A stretch of 64,000 bases of DNA from JAPLDP01 sp964628285 (GCA_964628285.1 CAZVNP010000011.1:1-64000); one strand, 5' to 3'; numbered from the stretch's first letter, positions 51,026 through 60,693 are shown. Notes: generated by a model not told the origin, from the letters alone. A program made the numbers and translations.

Positions 51026-52963
51026 ATGATCATTTTACGCGGCCAATACATGTGTTTGCTGAGATCACTTGGGGCAGTTGCTTTGACATTGCTACTGTCA
51101 CCGTTGTCTTCTCAGTCGCAGTGCCTTGAATGCCACGGTGATCCCAACCTGGTCATGACCGATTCCACCGGACAGGTTATTTCCCTTTATGTTGACAGCA
51201 CCGTGTTTCAGAATTCCGTTCATGGCTTCTATGACTGCCAGGTATGCCATACTACCATCACCGCTTTTCCACATGGTAAGAACGTGCCCCGGGTGGACTG
51301 TTCACGATGCCATGGCGATGTGGCGGAGGTCTATCAATGGCATGGCAATCACCGTCAGGTGGCGGGCGATCTCATGCCGGATTGCCATGACTGCCACGGC
51401 ACCCATGATATTCTGGATGCCTCGGATTCAATGTCACAGGTGAATCCTGTCAACCTTGTCAGAACATGCGGTCATTGTCATCAGAATCCGGAAATCGTGG
51501 GGAAATATCATATCCCCATGACTAAGCCGATAGAGGTTTTCGAGACGAGCGTTCACTCCCGCAGGATGCCCGGTACCGATAGTCTGGCAGCCACCTGTGT
51601 CGACTGTCATTCCTATCAGGGCACCGGTCACATGATCATGGCTCCTATCAATCCACAGTCGTCGATCTATCATTTTAACATACCGGCAACATGCGGGCGA
51701 TGTCATAGCGAGATCGCAAAGAGATATGAACAGGGAAGTCATGGTCAGGCAGCTGCAAAAGGAGAAGCTGACTCGCCGGTTTGCACCGGATGCCACAGTG
51801 ATCATGAGATACTGCCGATGAATGACCCGCGGTCGCCCATCAGCCCAACGAATGTTTCAATGACCATCTGTGCCCCCTGCCATGAATCATCCACTCTGAA
51901 TCTCAAGTACGGTTTCAATCCCGGCGTGATGAAGTCATGGTTGCACAGCTATCATGGTCTGAAAAGTACCGACGGGGATCCCACGGTAGCTAACTGTGCA
52001 TCATGTCACCGCAGGCATGTGATACTGCCTGCATCTGATTCACTATCATCCATAGCGCCGGCGAATGTTCGGCAGACATGCGCCCTATGTCATCCCGGCA
52101 TCACCAAGGCACTGGCCGGCATACCCATCCACGGCATTCCGGGCATCTATCTCAATCCCACAGGTAAGGTGTTTCGCGATATTTATATTTTCGGTATCAT
52201 CCTTATTATCGGTGCCATGGTGGTACACCTGATCATCGACTTATTGAAACAGTTCAAGCTCTTAAACCAGGGACGTCAGATCGTCCGTATGAAACCCGAT
52301 GAGCTCCTGCAACATACCATTCTGATGGTGACGTTCATCGTCCTGGCCATAACGGGTTTTGCCTTTCATTATTCCGGTTCCTTTTGGGCCAAATTTTTAT
52401 TCGGCTGGCCGGGAGGATTCATGGTGCGACGCATCATCCACCGTGTCGCTTCGGTTATTTTTATAATGACTACCGTATGGCATATCATCTATCTCTTTCA
52501 TGCGCGTGGCAAGCAGTTTATGAGAGATGTCTTTCCGACGAGGAAAGACTTCATTCAATTTATACAGACCATGGCCTATGACCTGGGCTTCCGGAAAGAA
52601 CCACCGCGTTTCGGCCGCTTCAGCTATATCGAGAAAGCCGAATACTGGGCGTTGGTCTGGGGTACTGTCGTAATGATCATCACAGGCATTTCATTATGGT
52701 TTGGTGCCATGACAGAACGGTTCATGCATGTCGGCACGCTGGGTGTCATGCTGGTCATTCATTTTTACGAAGCCATCCTGGCCAGCCTGGCTATCCTGAT
52801 ATGGCACATGTATTCAACCGTTTTCAATCCCGCGGTCTATCCCAACAACCCGTCATGGTATACGGGAAAAATGCCTGAGAAAATGTACCATCATGAGCAC
52901 CCGGAGGATCCTGTACTGAAAAATGATAAAACTGATGTGGAGGAAAAGGCTGAAGTTCAGTAG
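51026..52963 (+). CDS. Undecaheme cytochrome c fused to a cytochrome b-like membrane domain
   Basis: 645 residues from ATG 51026, which follows an AAGGAG Shine-Dalgarno (51011-51016); a TTG at 50981 is less likely. A signal segment (LGAVALTLLLSPLSSQSQ) precedes 11 CxxCH heme-c motifs (CLECH, CQVCH, CSRCH, CHDCH, CGHCH, CVDCH, CGRCH, CTGCH, CAPCH, CASCH, CALCH) over about 30-370. The C-terminal half (about 385-615) has several hydrophobic segments with His pairs (LLQHTILM, RIIHRVAS, TVWHIIYLFHA, LVIHFYEA, LIWHMYS), resembling NrfD-free b-type/DUF4405-like membrane subunits. This multiheme plus b-type layout is known from CbcL-type quinone reductases. It would move electrons between the quinone pool and the periplasm. 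Confidence 0.85.
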   Translation: MIILRGQYMCLLRSLGAVALTLLLSPLSSQSQCLECHGDPNLVMTDSTGQVISLYVDSTVFQNSVHGFYDCQVCHTTITAFPHGKNVPRVDCSRCHGDVAEVYQWHGNHRQVAGDLMPDCHDCHGTHDILDASDSMSQVNPVNLVRTCGHCHQNPEIVGKYHIPMTKPIEVFETSVHSRRMPGTDSLAATCVDCHSYQGTGHMIMAPINPQSSIYHFNIPATCGRCHSEIAKRYEQGSHGQAAAKGEADSPVCTGCHSDHEILPMNDPRSPISPTNVSMTICAPCHESSTLNLKYGFNPGVMKSWLHSYHGLKSTDGDPTVANCASCHRRHVILPASDSLSSIAPANVRQTCALCHPGITKALAGIPIHGIPGIYLNPTGKVFRDIYIFGIILIIGAMVVHLIIDLLKQFKLLNQGRQIVRMKPDELLQHTILMVTFIVLAITGFAFHYSGSFWAKFLFGWPGGFMVRRIIHRVASVIFIMTTVWHIIYLFHARGKQFMRDVFPTRKDFIQFIQTMAYDLGFRKEPPRFGRFSYIEKAEYWALVWGTVVMIITGISLWFGAMTERFMHVGTLGVMLVIHFYEAILASLAILIWHMYSTVFNPAVYPNNPSWYTGKMPEKMYHHEHPEDPVLKNDKTDVEEKAEVQ

Positions 52964-52998
52964 GTGGCTTATTTACTTACCACATAGACACAACAGGT

Positions 52999-53026
52999 CA
53001 CAATAGATCGAATGTGTTCTATTGTG
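52999..53026. terminator. Hairpin between convergent genes
   Basis: CACAATAGA (52999-53007), 10-base loop, TCTATTGTG (53018-53026): perfect 9-bp stem between the cytochrome gene (ends 52963) and the beta-helix gene (ends 53042). Could end transcripts from both sides. Confidence 0.5.
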
Positions 53027-53040
53027 CCTATATAGTTTAT

Positions 53041-53172
53041 ATTATATCTTGATGATCTTCTTCACAATCAATTGATTTTCAAACTTTATCCTAATAAAAT
53101 AGATTCCTGGTGGTAGCTGTCTGATATCGAGTTCAATGGTTCCATTGTTCGATTGTTCGATTGTTCTATTGT
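53041..53172. repeat. T9SS sorting-domain cassette, copy 1
   Basis: About 132 bases that match 55067-55198 with roughly four mismatches by eye. Codes for the last ~43 residues (ELDIRQLPPGIYFIRIKFEN ... KKIIKI) of the beta-helix protein. The rest of the two genes is unrelated, so this is a shared C-terminal cassette. Confidence 0.85.
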
Positions 53173-54961
53173 GATTGAATTCCACCACTTTACCATATAA
53201 ATCAACTACTTCAATTTTGTTTTTTGTATTTTGGAATTTGTAATTTGTTTGTATTTTGGTGCTTGTAATTTGTAACTTCCCATGGGTTGGGTTGGGGAAT
53301 ACTTCGAAAAAATCCGCGGGGCTTTCATCAATTCCAAATGGTAACAGGGGTTTATACATCACCAAAGCTTTGGATGGGTCATCGGCTGCATCATAAATAT
53401 CAAATTGCCCCACTTCATCCTCCGTGTTGTGTGTCCATTGATTATACTGGGCCCATATGGTGTCAACGAACAAAGACGGGGTCTCCACGTATAAGTCATA
53501 GCTTCCGTTGTCCTTGATGACATTATATCCGGTGCCGGGTTCACTGAGATTACCCATAAGGCAATTGCCTTTTGTCCAGATACCGTGGCCCCCATTATTC
53601 CTGATGATATTGTGGTTGAGATAGATCGCATTGGTATCATAATCTTCTGATGGGTAATCCAGGATCATACCATCGGCAACACATTGTTCCACACGGTTAC
53701 TATCGACATAGGCTGAAACGGAATTCAGATAGAACCCGTAATGTGAATCCTGAATTTCATTTTTGTCAAAATAATGTGAGGCGATTGCAGTCAGGTAAAC
53801 ACCATAGGCACCTCCTGTGATCTTATTGCCTTTCATCCCCTCAAATGACACGGATTGAACGTTGATCCCGCAAACTGAGATTGTATCCTTTTCAAACGGG
53901 AGGCCTGAAGGCTGAGAATATGGAAGGGTGATGGTATTATTTTCTAAATACCCGCCTGCAATCGTCTTAAGCTTGATAGCGCTTTCCAACCCTTCTGAAA
54001 TAATCACATTTGAATCTATAATTAGTTGGGCTGAATGGGCTACCACTTCGATACCACCGTTAGCAAATGTATTATTGGAAATATAAGATTCACCAAGGGC
54101 AACGGATGTTTCATACAGCTTTCCATTGCTGACTTGGTTATCCCGGAAAGTAAAACCCTCGTAAGAAACGGCGGATATTAAGACCCCTGATCCGATGATA
54201 TTACCGTTAATGATCCCGGGTCCTGATGCCACCGATTCGACAAGCAGGCTGTCCTGAACTGTATTATTTGTCACGATCACGGTATCTCTCTGCGAAATGG
54301 TTTGTATGCTGAGCATGCCTCCGACCTGGTTTCCAAATACCAGAATTTTTCCCTGTGAGGAGGCGCTGCTGACCAGCAAACCACTGCCTAATACGCAATT
54401 AATAATTTCCTGTTTAGCATGACAGGTGGCACTCAAAATATGAATACTGTCGGCGACCACATTATTTTTTATGATTATTCTGCCCGTTTCATACACAGAA
54501 GGTGTCTCGTCGGTTAAGGTTTGCAGGCCGGCTTCCTGTATTGTCAGCGGGGTTTGTGTATAGCCGCTGTCGCTGTGCATGACATTCCGGCACCACAAAC
54601 TGCTGATTGAAACAGGCAGAGTATCGAGCTTTGAGGAGAGAACGAAAGTCCCGTTCACAATGGTGGATGTGCGGCCAGCCCCGGCGATAGAGACACATTT
54701 TGCGATCAGCAATGTATCTTCGGGATAGGTGCCGGCGGCAACAGATATAGAATCACTATCCTGGGATGCATTTATTCCTTCAAATATTGTATTGAATGGA
54801 TGGTCCTGTGTCCCGTCTTCCACGCCAGAGTTGTTGGAAGCATCGACATAGATCACTTGTTGCGCATTCAATGAGCAGTGAACGGTGATGAGTGAGCAGA
54901 GGAGAAAGAGTGAGGCGAGAAGAATGAAGCGCGAAGCGAATTTTTGGATTTTTGTTTTCAT
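53042..54961 (-). CDS. T9SS-exported right-handed beta-helix protein
   Basis: 639 residues from MKTKIQKFASRF at 54961 (an ATG at 54979 is also in frame). Signal peptide to about 34 (SLNAQ). A DUF1565-like start (VIYVDASNNSGVEDGTQDHPF) leads into about 15 short parallel-beta-helix rungs (IINCVLGSGLLV, ITGGAYGVYLTA, SHYGFYLNSVSAYVD, NGGHGIWTKG). A T9SS sorting domain (VFPNPTHGKLQITS ... KKIIKI) closes it. Surface-exposed, probably a polysaccharide- or adhesin-type scaffold, but no catalytic residues were assigned. Linker FQNTKNKIEV and the signal peptide contain segments encoded by short tandem repeats. Confidence 0.83.
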   Translation of the reverse strand: MKTKIQKFASRFILLASLFLLCSLITVHCSLNAQQVIYVDASNNSGVEDGTQDHPFNTIFEGINASQDSDSISVAAGTYPEDTLLIAKCVSIAGAGRTSTIVNGTFVLSSKLDTLPVSISSLWCRNVMHSDSGYTQTPLTIQEAGLQTLTDETPSVYETGRIIIKNNVVADSIHILSATCHAKQEIINCVLGSGLLVSSASSQGKILVFGNQVGGMLSIQTISQRDTVIVTNNTVQDSLLVESVASGPGIINGNIIGSGVLISAVSYEGFTFRDNQVSNGKLYETSVALGESYISNNTFANGGIEVVAHSAQLIIDSNVIISEGLESAIKLKTIAGGYLENNTITLPYSQPSGLPFEKDTISVCGINVQSVSFEGMKGNKITGGAYGVYLTAIASHYFDKNEIQDSHYGFYLNSVSAYVDSNRVEQCVADGMILDYPSEDYDTNAIYLNHNIIRNNGGHGIWTKGNCLMGNLSEPGTGYNVIKDNGSYDLYVETPSLFVDTIWAQYNQWTHNTEDEVGQFDIYDAADDPSKALVMYKPLLPFGIDESPADFFEVFPNPTHGKLQITSTKIQTNYKFQNTKNKIEVVDLYGKVVEFNHNRTIEQSNNGTIELDIRQLPPGIYFIRIKFENQLIVKKIIKI

Positions 54962-54974
54962 GGTTTTCTTTTTT

Positions 54975-55062
54975 ACCACTCAGGCACTAAGAACACTTAG
55001 GAACACTAAAGTTTTCTATATTCCCTCTTAGTGCTTCTTAGTGCCCTTAGTGCCTGAATGGT
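54975..55062. repeat. Hairpin repeat 'accactcaggcactaag'
   Basis: accactcaggcactaag (54975-54991) pairs with cttagtgcctgaatggt (55046-55062), 16 of 17. Internal arms (gaacacttag / cttagtgc) extend the stem. Lies between two T9SS genes and after the stop of the gene at 55068. Confidence 0.7.
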
Positions 55063-55066
55063 GATT

Positions 55067-55198
55067 ATTATATCTTAATGATCTTCTTCACAATCAATTG
55101 ATTTTCAAACTTTATCCTAATAAAATAGATTCCTGGTGGTAGCTGTCTGATATCGAGTTCAATGATTTCATTGTTCAATTGTTCGATTGTTCTATTGT
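55067..55198. repeat. T9SS sorting-domain cassette, copy 2
   Basis: Counterpart of 53041-53172, about 97% identical by eye, encoding the C-terminal end of the second T9SS protein. Confidence 0.85.
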
Positions 55199-56549
55199 TA
55201 TGGGAATCAATGATCTTTCCGTATAAATCCAAAATTTCTATGACCGTCAACTGACGACTGACGACTGACAACTGAAGGCTGACAACAGAAGAAGAAGGAT
55301 TCGGCCAGAGCTTCACCTCCTCAAGCATTATCTCTTCAATCCCGGAACTTTTCGAATAGAAATAGTAAGCCCTTGTGCTCAACTCGTACTGGCTAGTATG
55401 CACCACCCATTTATAATAGGAGTCGGTATGCATACGGAACAATGTGTCATACTGGTAGTTGTGACAGTCAACAAGATTCCAGTATTCATTGTCCATGATC
55501 CATTGATAAAGTGAATCGGCCATCAACAACGTATCGTTTAAATAGTCATAACGCCGCTCATAGGCCGGAACCCACTGGGCTTGGTCATTTCCGCTATATG
55601 AACGGTTCCGCACCATTTTACCCTGACTGTTATAAGTCATTTCCGATTTCAGATCCGGGTACCAGGTCTCCAGGTCTTCACCTATCCTGTAATAAGCATA
55701 AAGGATCAGGCTGTCGGAATCATCCCAGCCCCAATCTTCTTTTTCTTTTTCAATCCATTTTTCTTCGGCTTCATCATAATCGGAGTACATCCAGTTGATT
55801 TTCCTGTTATCAGAATCATACCAGTATTGATCCCTTGCAGTGAAATACCATAATTCGGTGTTGGGATTATGGATCTGATGTACTCTTTCGATTACATTTC
55901 CCGATTCATCGTATTGGTAATCCGCGCGTTCGTGCTGATAAATTATCCCCGATTCGTCATCGGGCTCCCATTCGGTCACATGCTGAAGCAGCCCGTTCCC
56001 ATCATAATCATAAATTTCATAGGAAGTGGTATCCCATTGTTCAGAATCCGTATTCCATTCGAAGTAATTTGCACGGGTCATTTTATCCTGGCTGTCATAG
56101 TAAAACACATCCCACACATTATTCCACCAGTCCGACAAGGTTGGGTTCCAGATATAATAATGATATTCAGCCACGTTTCCATGGTTGTCGAAAGCTGTGG
56201 TTTCCTTCATAAATCCCTTGTAGGACGAAGAACCGTTGTCCCAGTCATATATAGCCCACATGGTACACCTGTCCTGACTGTCATATTCCCGGTTGTCTTT
56301 CCGGTTGGGCACCCAGAGATGCAGAGATTGCTCCCGGGTGAACTTTTCCGATTCAATCATATTCTTATGGTTGTCGTACCGGTAATTCACTTTTGCATTC
56401 AATACCGAATCGCCCTGGGAATCGAATTTCCAGGTGATGACCGAATCGGGGTAGGATACGGACATAATTTCCCGGTCGGATATTTGACCGTTTACGCCTG
56501 ACAGAAGGAATATTAAATAAATCGGGGAGAAGATGTAAAACTTTTTCAT
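55068..56549 (-). CDS. T9SS-exported YD-like repeat protein
   Basis: 493 residues from MKKFYIFSPIYLIFLLS at 56549. Signal peptide to about 22 (VNGQ). The body is a run of about eight imperfect ~45-residue repeats rich in Tyr/Trp/Asp (for example YRYDNHKNMIES, FYYDSQDKMTRA, YDYDGNGLLQHV, YQYDESGNVIER, YWYDSDNRKINW), a YD/RHS-like pattern without the polymorphic core. The C-terminus is a T9SS sorting domain with the shared cassette; a tandem-repeat-derived segment (SLQLSVVSRQLTV) lies inside it. Function unknown, surface location predicted. The stop codon of the upstream gene ends 2 bases before this start. Confidence 0.8.
   Translation of the reverse strand: MKKFYIFSPIYLIFLLSGVNGQISDREIMSVSYPDSVITWKFDSQGDSVLNAKVNYRYDNHKNMIESEKFTREQSLHLWVPNRKDNREYDSQDRCTMWAIYDWDNGSSSYKGFMKETTAFDNHGNVAEYHYYIWNPTLSDWWNNVWDVFYYDSQDKMTRANYFEWNTDSEQWDTTSYEIYDYDGNGLLQHVTEWEPDDESGIIYQHERADYQYDESGNVIERVHQIHNPNTELWYFTARDQYWYDSDNRKINWMYSDYDEAEEKWIEKEKEDWGWDDSDSLILYAYYRIGEDLETWYPDLKSEMTYNSQGKMVRNRSYSGNDQAQWVPAYERRYDYLNDTLLMADSLYQWIMDNEYWNLVDCHNYQYDTLFRMHTDSYYKWVVHTSQYELSTRAYYFYSKSSGIEEIMLEEVKLWPNPSSSVVSLQLSVVSRQLTVIEILDLYGKIIDSHNNRTIEQLNNEIIELDIRQLPPGIYFIRIKFENQLIVKKIIKI
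55241..55286. repeat. Degenerate heptamer array inside coding sequence
   Basis: tgaccgtcaactgacgactg acgactgacaactgaaggct gacaac: 6-7 units of the same cgactga/tgactga heptamer as at 12821-12890. On the minus strand it codes in frame for SLQLSVVSRQLTV within the sorting domain. Confidence 0.8.
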
Positions 56550-56551
56550 GG

Positions 56552-59299
56552 TCAATGATTTTTAAGGATGACGATAGTTCCGGTAAAGATTTCACGCCCG
56601 GCCCTGATGCGGCAGGCATAGATGCCGTTCCCGGTGTCCCCGGGATTCCATTCGATTTGTCGGCTACCCGCATTATAATGCCTTGGTTCACTTTTATAAA
56701 TGATGCACCCGCGGATATCCATGATCTCCAGGATTGCATCAGCGGATGAACTAAGCTCAAATCCGATAGTAGCATGGTCGTTTACAGGATTCGGGGAGAC
56801 TGAGACTGATTTCAGGTCAGAATTTCGGTTGGTAAAAGGCCATTCATGGATGCCGAGAGGAGGCAGGGGCAACATGGTGAGGGTGCCGCCTTTCCTGTAC
56901 AGGACGATGTTCCAGTTATTGGCATCACCCGCAATACGGCCGTCGCCCGTGGCTATGTATCCCCCGTAGGAGGTGGGCTGTGCATCATTGGCCCTGGCCG
57001 TTGTGGGCATGTAAACATATCCGGGGGAACAGGCTATGGTATCGGATGAAATGAAATTGCCTTCGGTATCATAGGTCCTGACGTTCATCAGGTATTTCGA
57101 ACCAAATTCTCTCCTGCTCAGAAGCAGATTACCATCCGGCTTCTTTGCGATGGTAGTAAATCCGCCGTTCTCGGTGGTTTCGGAAGTTTTCTCCCAGAGG
57201 GTTTTCCCGTCGGTATCCAGTTTGGCCAGGTACTCTTTGTTTTGATAATATCCGGCCAGGATAAAGGTTCCGTCGTTCATCTCCAGGATATCGCCGCCGG
57301 CGTCCCAGTAATCATCGTTGCCTATTTCCCTGGTCCAGAGGGTGTCGCCGGCTGCATTGAACCTTATCACGTAGATGTTGGTGATGTAGCCCACGCTGAG
57401 TGCATGGCCCTTTGTGCCGGCGAAAATAAACCCATCGTCGGCCGTTCTGTGCACCTGGCCCACTTCGTCACGGCGGTCACCGCCGTAGATCCGGGTCCAC
57501 AGGCTGTCGCCCTGGGCATTGATCTTCATGAACCACAGGTCGCCCGAGCCGTCATAAAGGTAAGTCTTCCCGGCAATGAAATAACCCCCGTCGGCAGCGG
57601 TGACGATGGAATTTCCCTCTTCATCGGTATCATATCCGTAGGTCTTTTCCCATTGCTCGTTTCCGCTCTCATCCGTTTTAACAATGTAAAGGTCCTTGCC
57701 ACCGGCCCCGGATGACTTGGTAAAGCCGGTAAGGATGAAACCATTATCCGGGCAGATGGCTATATCATAAGCCCGGTCTTCGTCGTAGCCGCCATAATTA
57801 CGTGTCCACATGGTATCGCCGTTGATGTCGGTCTTAATGAGCCGCATATTGTACGTTGAAGCGGTAATGGAGGTCCCCTGGGCCCCGGCGATGATAAAGT
57901 TCTTATCGGGCGCTTCCAGCACTGCATAACCTGCACCCCAGGTTGCGTAGCCTTCCATATTGTAATAACCGTCGGTATTTCGTGGCGGGTCGAGCTTCCA
58001 GACATATACATCGTGGAGACTGTTCGACTTGTAGTCGTAGCCGGTCACGTAAAGGTACCCGTCTTCATCGGAGGCGATCGCATAGGCGACATCCATATCT
58101 ATGGTCGGGCCGACGTAGCGCATGACCCAGAGGTCGCGGCCGGTGCGGTGGTTGATGCTGATGGTACCGGCCTCGGCCAGCAAACCGCAGAAATAGCCGG
58201 CGACATGCACGTTGGTGTCGGGTGTCTGTGTGATGGAGAAAGCCATGTCATAGTCGCCGTACAGCCCTTCGTAACGGTAAAACCATACCGGCTTTCCTTC
58301 GAGGTTTACTTTCATGACGGCCACATCCATGTCGGTATCGACATATGCATCGCGTCCACCAGCACGACCGACCACATACACATAATTATCGAAACCATAG
58401 ATCAGTTGATAACAATTTTCGCCGAAATAGGGCTCAGGCCCAGGCCCGTCGACATTACAGTTCCACTGGTACTGACCGGATGCATTCACACAGATGACAC
58501 CCATGTCCGAATGAATCATGCAACTGGCATAGATCCTGCCGTCCTTGCCATAAACGATATCGGTTGCCCAGCTTGCCCCTTCGTTGTATGATGGAAACAT
58601 ATATTTCCAATTTTTATCTCCACCAGGGGTCAGGCTGACGATAGTAAGTTGTTTTTCAGTGGATTCGGTGGAATAGCCTGCTGCATAAACATTCCCATCG
58701 TCACCAAGGGTAATGGCCCAGGCCTCGTCATCGCACATCGCATACGAACAGCCACCGTCGAACCAGTAGACCCATTCCTGCTGCCCGGTGCCGGCATTGA
58801 TCCCGGTCACGATGAAATCGTAATCGGCTACCCCCGCTGCATAGACCATCCCATTGCCACCATAAACAACCGAGTAGGCATTACTGGGATAGCTCCCCTG
58901 CTCGTCATAGATATAATCCCAGCGGAAACTGCCCTCCGCAGTCACGCTGAAGATAACAAACTTATCGTCGCCTGAGGCGTTTCCGGAAGTTCCGCACACA
59001 TATAGGTTGCCATCGCTTCCATATACTATCTCCTCAACCTCAGCAACCTTGTCAGGCTGTCCCTCATAAGTGTAGATCCATTCCTGGCCTCCTGACTTGT
59101 TCAGTTTAATGACGATAATGTCACAATCGGTATCGTCATATTCGACACCGGCTACATAAACATAGCCGTCAGTTCCGTAAACGATATCGTTGCCGACTTC
59201 ACTCTTGCCATCGTTGTAATTGTAATACCATTTGTGATTCTGGCTGAAACCCTGATGGCAAAATATCAAAATCAGGCTGATCAATAATATTTTTTTCAT
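56552..59299 (-). CDS. T9SS-exported delta-60-like beta-propeller protein
   Basis: 915 residues. Signal peptide 1-19 (HQGFSQ). Two series of repeats of 45-60 residues, GYDIV/DNLYVxGxx type (VYGTDGYVYVAGVEYDDTD, YGSDGNLYVCGTSG, DNGFILTGFTKSS, DGGYFIAGKTY, DDGFIFAGTKG), typical of propeller proteins reporting PQQ-like or delta-60 repeats. The C-terminal T9SS sorting domain starts near 825 (SVSPNPVNDHATI ... ILKNH) but is a different lineage from the cassette shared by the two genes downstream. Upstream of the YD-like gene, 2 bases before it; probably one transcript. Confidence 0.82.
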   Translation of the reverse strand: MKKILLISLILIFCHQGFSQNHKWYYNYNDGKSEVGNDIVYGTDGYVYVAGVEYDDTDCDIIVIKLNKSGGQEWIYTYEGQPDKVAEVEEIVYGSDGNLYVCGTSGNASGDDKFVIFSVTAEGSFRWDYIYDEQGSYPSNAYSVVYGGNGMVYAAGVADYDFIVTGINAGTGQQEWVYWFDGGCSYAMCDDEAWAITLGDDGNVYAAGYSTESTEKQLTIVSLTPGGDKNWKYMFPSYNEGASWATDIVYGKDGRIYASCMIHSDMGVICVNASGQYQWNCNVDGPGPEPYFGENCYQLIYGFDNYVYVVGRAGGRDAYVDTDMDVAVMKVNLEGKPVWFYRYEGLYGDYDMAFSITQTPDTNVHVAGYFCGLLAEAGTISINHRTGRDLWVMRYVGPTIDMDVAYAIASDEDGYLYVTGYDYKSNSLHDVYVWKLDPPRNTDGYYNMEGYATWGAGYAVLEAPDKNFIIAGAQGTSITASTYNMRLIKTDINGDTMWTRNYGGYDEDRAYDIAICPDNGFILTGFTKSSGAGGKDLYIVKTDESGNEQWEKTYGYDTDEEGNSIVTAADGGYFIAGKTYLYDGSGDLWFMKINAQGDSLWTRIYGGDRRDEVGQVHRTADDGFIFAGTKGHALSVGYITNIYVIRFNAAGDTLWTREIGNDDYWDAGGDILEMNDGTFILAGYYQNKEYLAKLDTDGKTLWEKTSETTENGGFTTIAKKPDGNLLLSRREFGSKYLMNVRTYDTEGNFISSDTIACSPGYVYMPTTARANDAQPTSYGGYIATGDGRIAGDANNWNIVLYRKGGTLTMLPLPPLGIHEWPFTNRNSDLKSVSVSPNPVNDHATIGFELSSSADAILEIMDIRGCIIYKSEPRHYNAGSRQIEWNPGDTGNGIYACRIRAGREIFTGTIVILKNH

Positions 59300-59439
59300 G
59301 ATTTGATAATTTGTGGACCCCGGATTCAGGATTGGAATGGAAAATACAATGCCGGAGAATCCTTGCGGATCCGGTTCATTTATAATTTATTTTTAATTAA
59401 AGGCATTTGAATATCAAAATATTAGAGTTACGGTACTAT

Positions 59440-60570
59440 TTAACCGATCATTAGAAGATCTTCGTTTTTTCGGGTTAGGGCCCGGTTCAGGTTGCTCATG
59501 AATACTACCGCTGTCGAAGGCATGTTCGTCATGTCAAATCCTGAAGGGAACACCGCCTTTAGGGTATTTACTTTTTCCATCAATTCATAAAAGTTCACGG
59601 GCAGCATAAAATCAAACCTGATATTATCCTGAAAGGTTTTCCTGACACTTTCAAGATCTGATTCCTTTAGTCCCAGGATATTGGCTACGGTATTTGAAAA
59701 TAAAGTATCGTCGACAGGTTCTTCCAGCATGGGTCGGATCAGTATATCCCCGGACGATCCCTGATGACGTGTGACCTCATGAACCATGACTGCAGCCAGG
59801 ACATCCACGGGGATTACTTTGAAATTGAACCTGAAGAAACAACCGGTTTTCAGAAAAATATCCAGCAGCATCCAGATGGGATAGTGCGCCGGGCTGAGGC
59901 CGTTTTTCTGGGACCCCAGGACCAAAGGGATATCATATATGCAACCTTGCAGGCCCTGGCTGAAGGCATTACGGATGGACTGACCTGCAACCCATTTAAA
60001 GCCGGCGTAACCCGATTGCCAGGTGTTGGAATTTAAAGCACGGAAATCATCTTCCGTCTGAAAAAAGTTCGCGCTGTTGGAGGAGGTATAATGCAGCGAT
60101 TTAGGTGCATCAGCATCCCCGCAAAAAGCTATCATTCGCTCCAATTCAGGCACCCAGACCCTTTTGAAATGAGTATAGGGAAGATGGTATAGGGGTGTCA
60201 TGGCCAAATGGATAACAAGGCCGACCTGTTTCTGTAACTGCCTGAATTCATTATGCATCAGATTCATCATGTTCTTGGTGACATCACCCAGATGGATAAA
60301 GACGTTATCCATGGTAAAAGGTCCCAAACCCCATTGTGAAAAGGCATGATGCATCTTCAATATGGCTTCATCAACAGACGGGGCCCTCAGCAATAAATGA
60401 ACCGGGCCGGGATGCTTTTTTTGAAGGAGACTCACCACGTGAGCGCCGATGAATGAGTTGGCTCCGGTCACTAAGATGCCCTCAGGGAAGGTTTCACTCT
60501 TTGGCTTGCCGAAGTCCCATTTTTTTCTCAGGAGGTTTTCTTTTCTGATGTCTTCAACCTGTGATATCAT
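59440..60570 (-). CDS. Thioester-reductase-like extended SDR
   Basis: 376 residues with a Rossmann NAD(P) site GANSFIGAHVV near 37 and catalytic YxxxK (YAGFK near 193) with a preceding Ser/Thr block (YTSSNSAN). The layout matches the thioester reductase / male-sterility (NAD_binding_4) branch, which reduces carrier-bound acyl thioesters. No carrier or adenylation domain is nearby. Function in detail unknown; expected cytoplasmic. Confidence 0.72.
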   Translation of the reverse strand: MISQVEDIRKENLLRKKWDFGKPKSETFPEGILVTGANSFIGAHVVSLLQKKHPGPVHLLLRAPSVDEAILKMHHAFSQWGLGPFTMDNVFIHLGDVTKNMMNLMHNEFRQLQKQVGLVIHLAMTPLYHLPYTHFKRVWVPELERMIAFCGDADAPKSLHYTSSNSANFFQTEDDFRALNSNTWQSGYAGFKWVAGQSIRNAFSQGLQGCIYDIPLVLGSQKNGLSPAHYPIWMLLDIFLKTGCFFRFNFKVIPVDVLAAVMVHEVTRHQGSSGDILIRPMLEEPVDDTLFSNTVANILGLKESDLESVRKTFQDNIRFDFMLPVNFYELMEKVNTLKAVFPSGFDMTNMPSTAVVFMSNLNRALTRKNEDLLMIG

Positions 60571-60693
60571 AAACCGTTGCAGGAGATATGATTGACAGGG
60601 TAAAATTACGTTGCGATTTCAGCGGGATGCAATTTTTTAGGAGGTACAAGACCACTCACACCACCTTACAAAAACACTCATCCCGGCAAGCGG

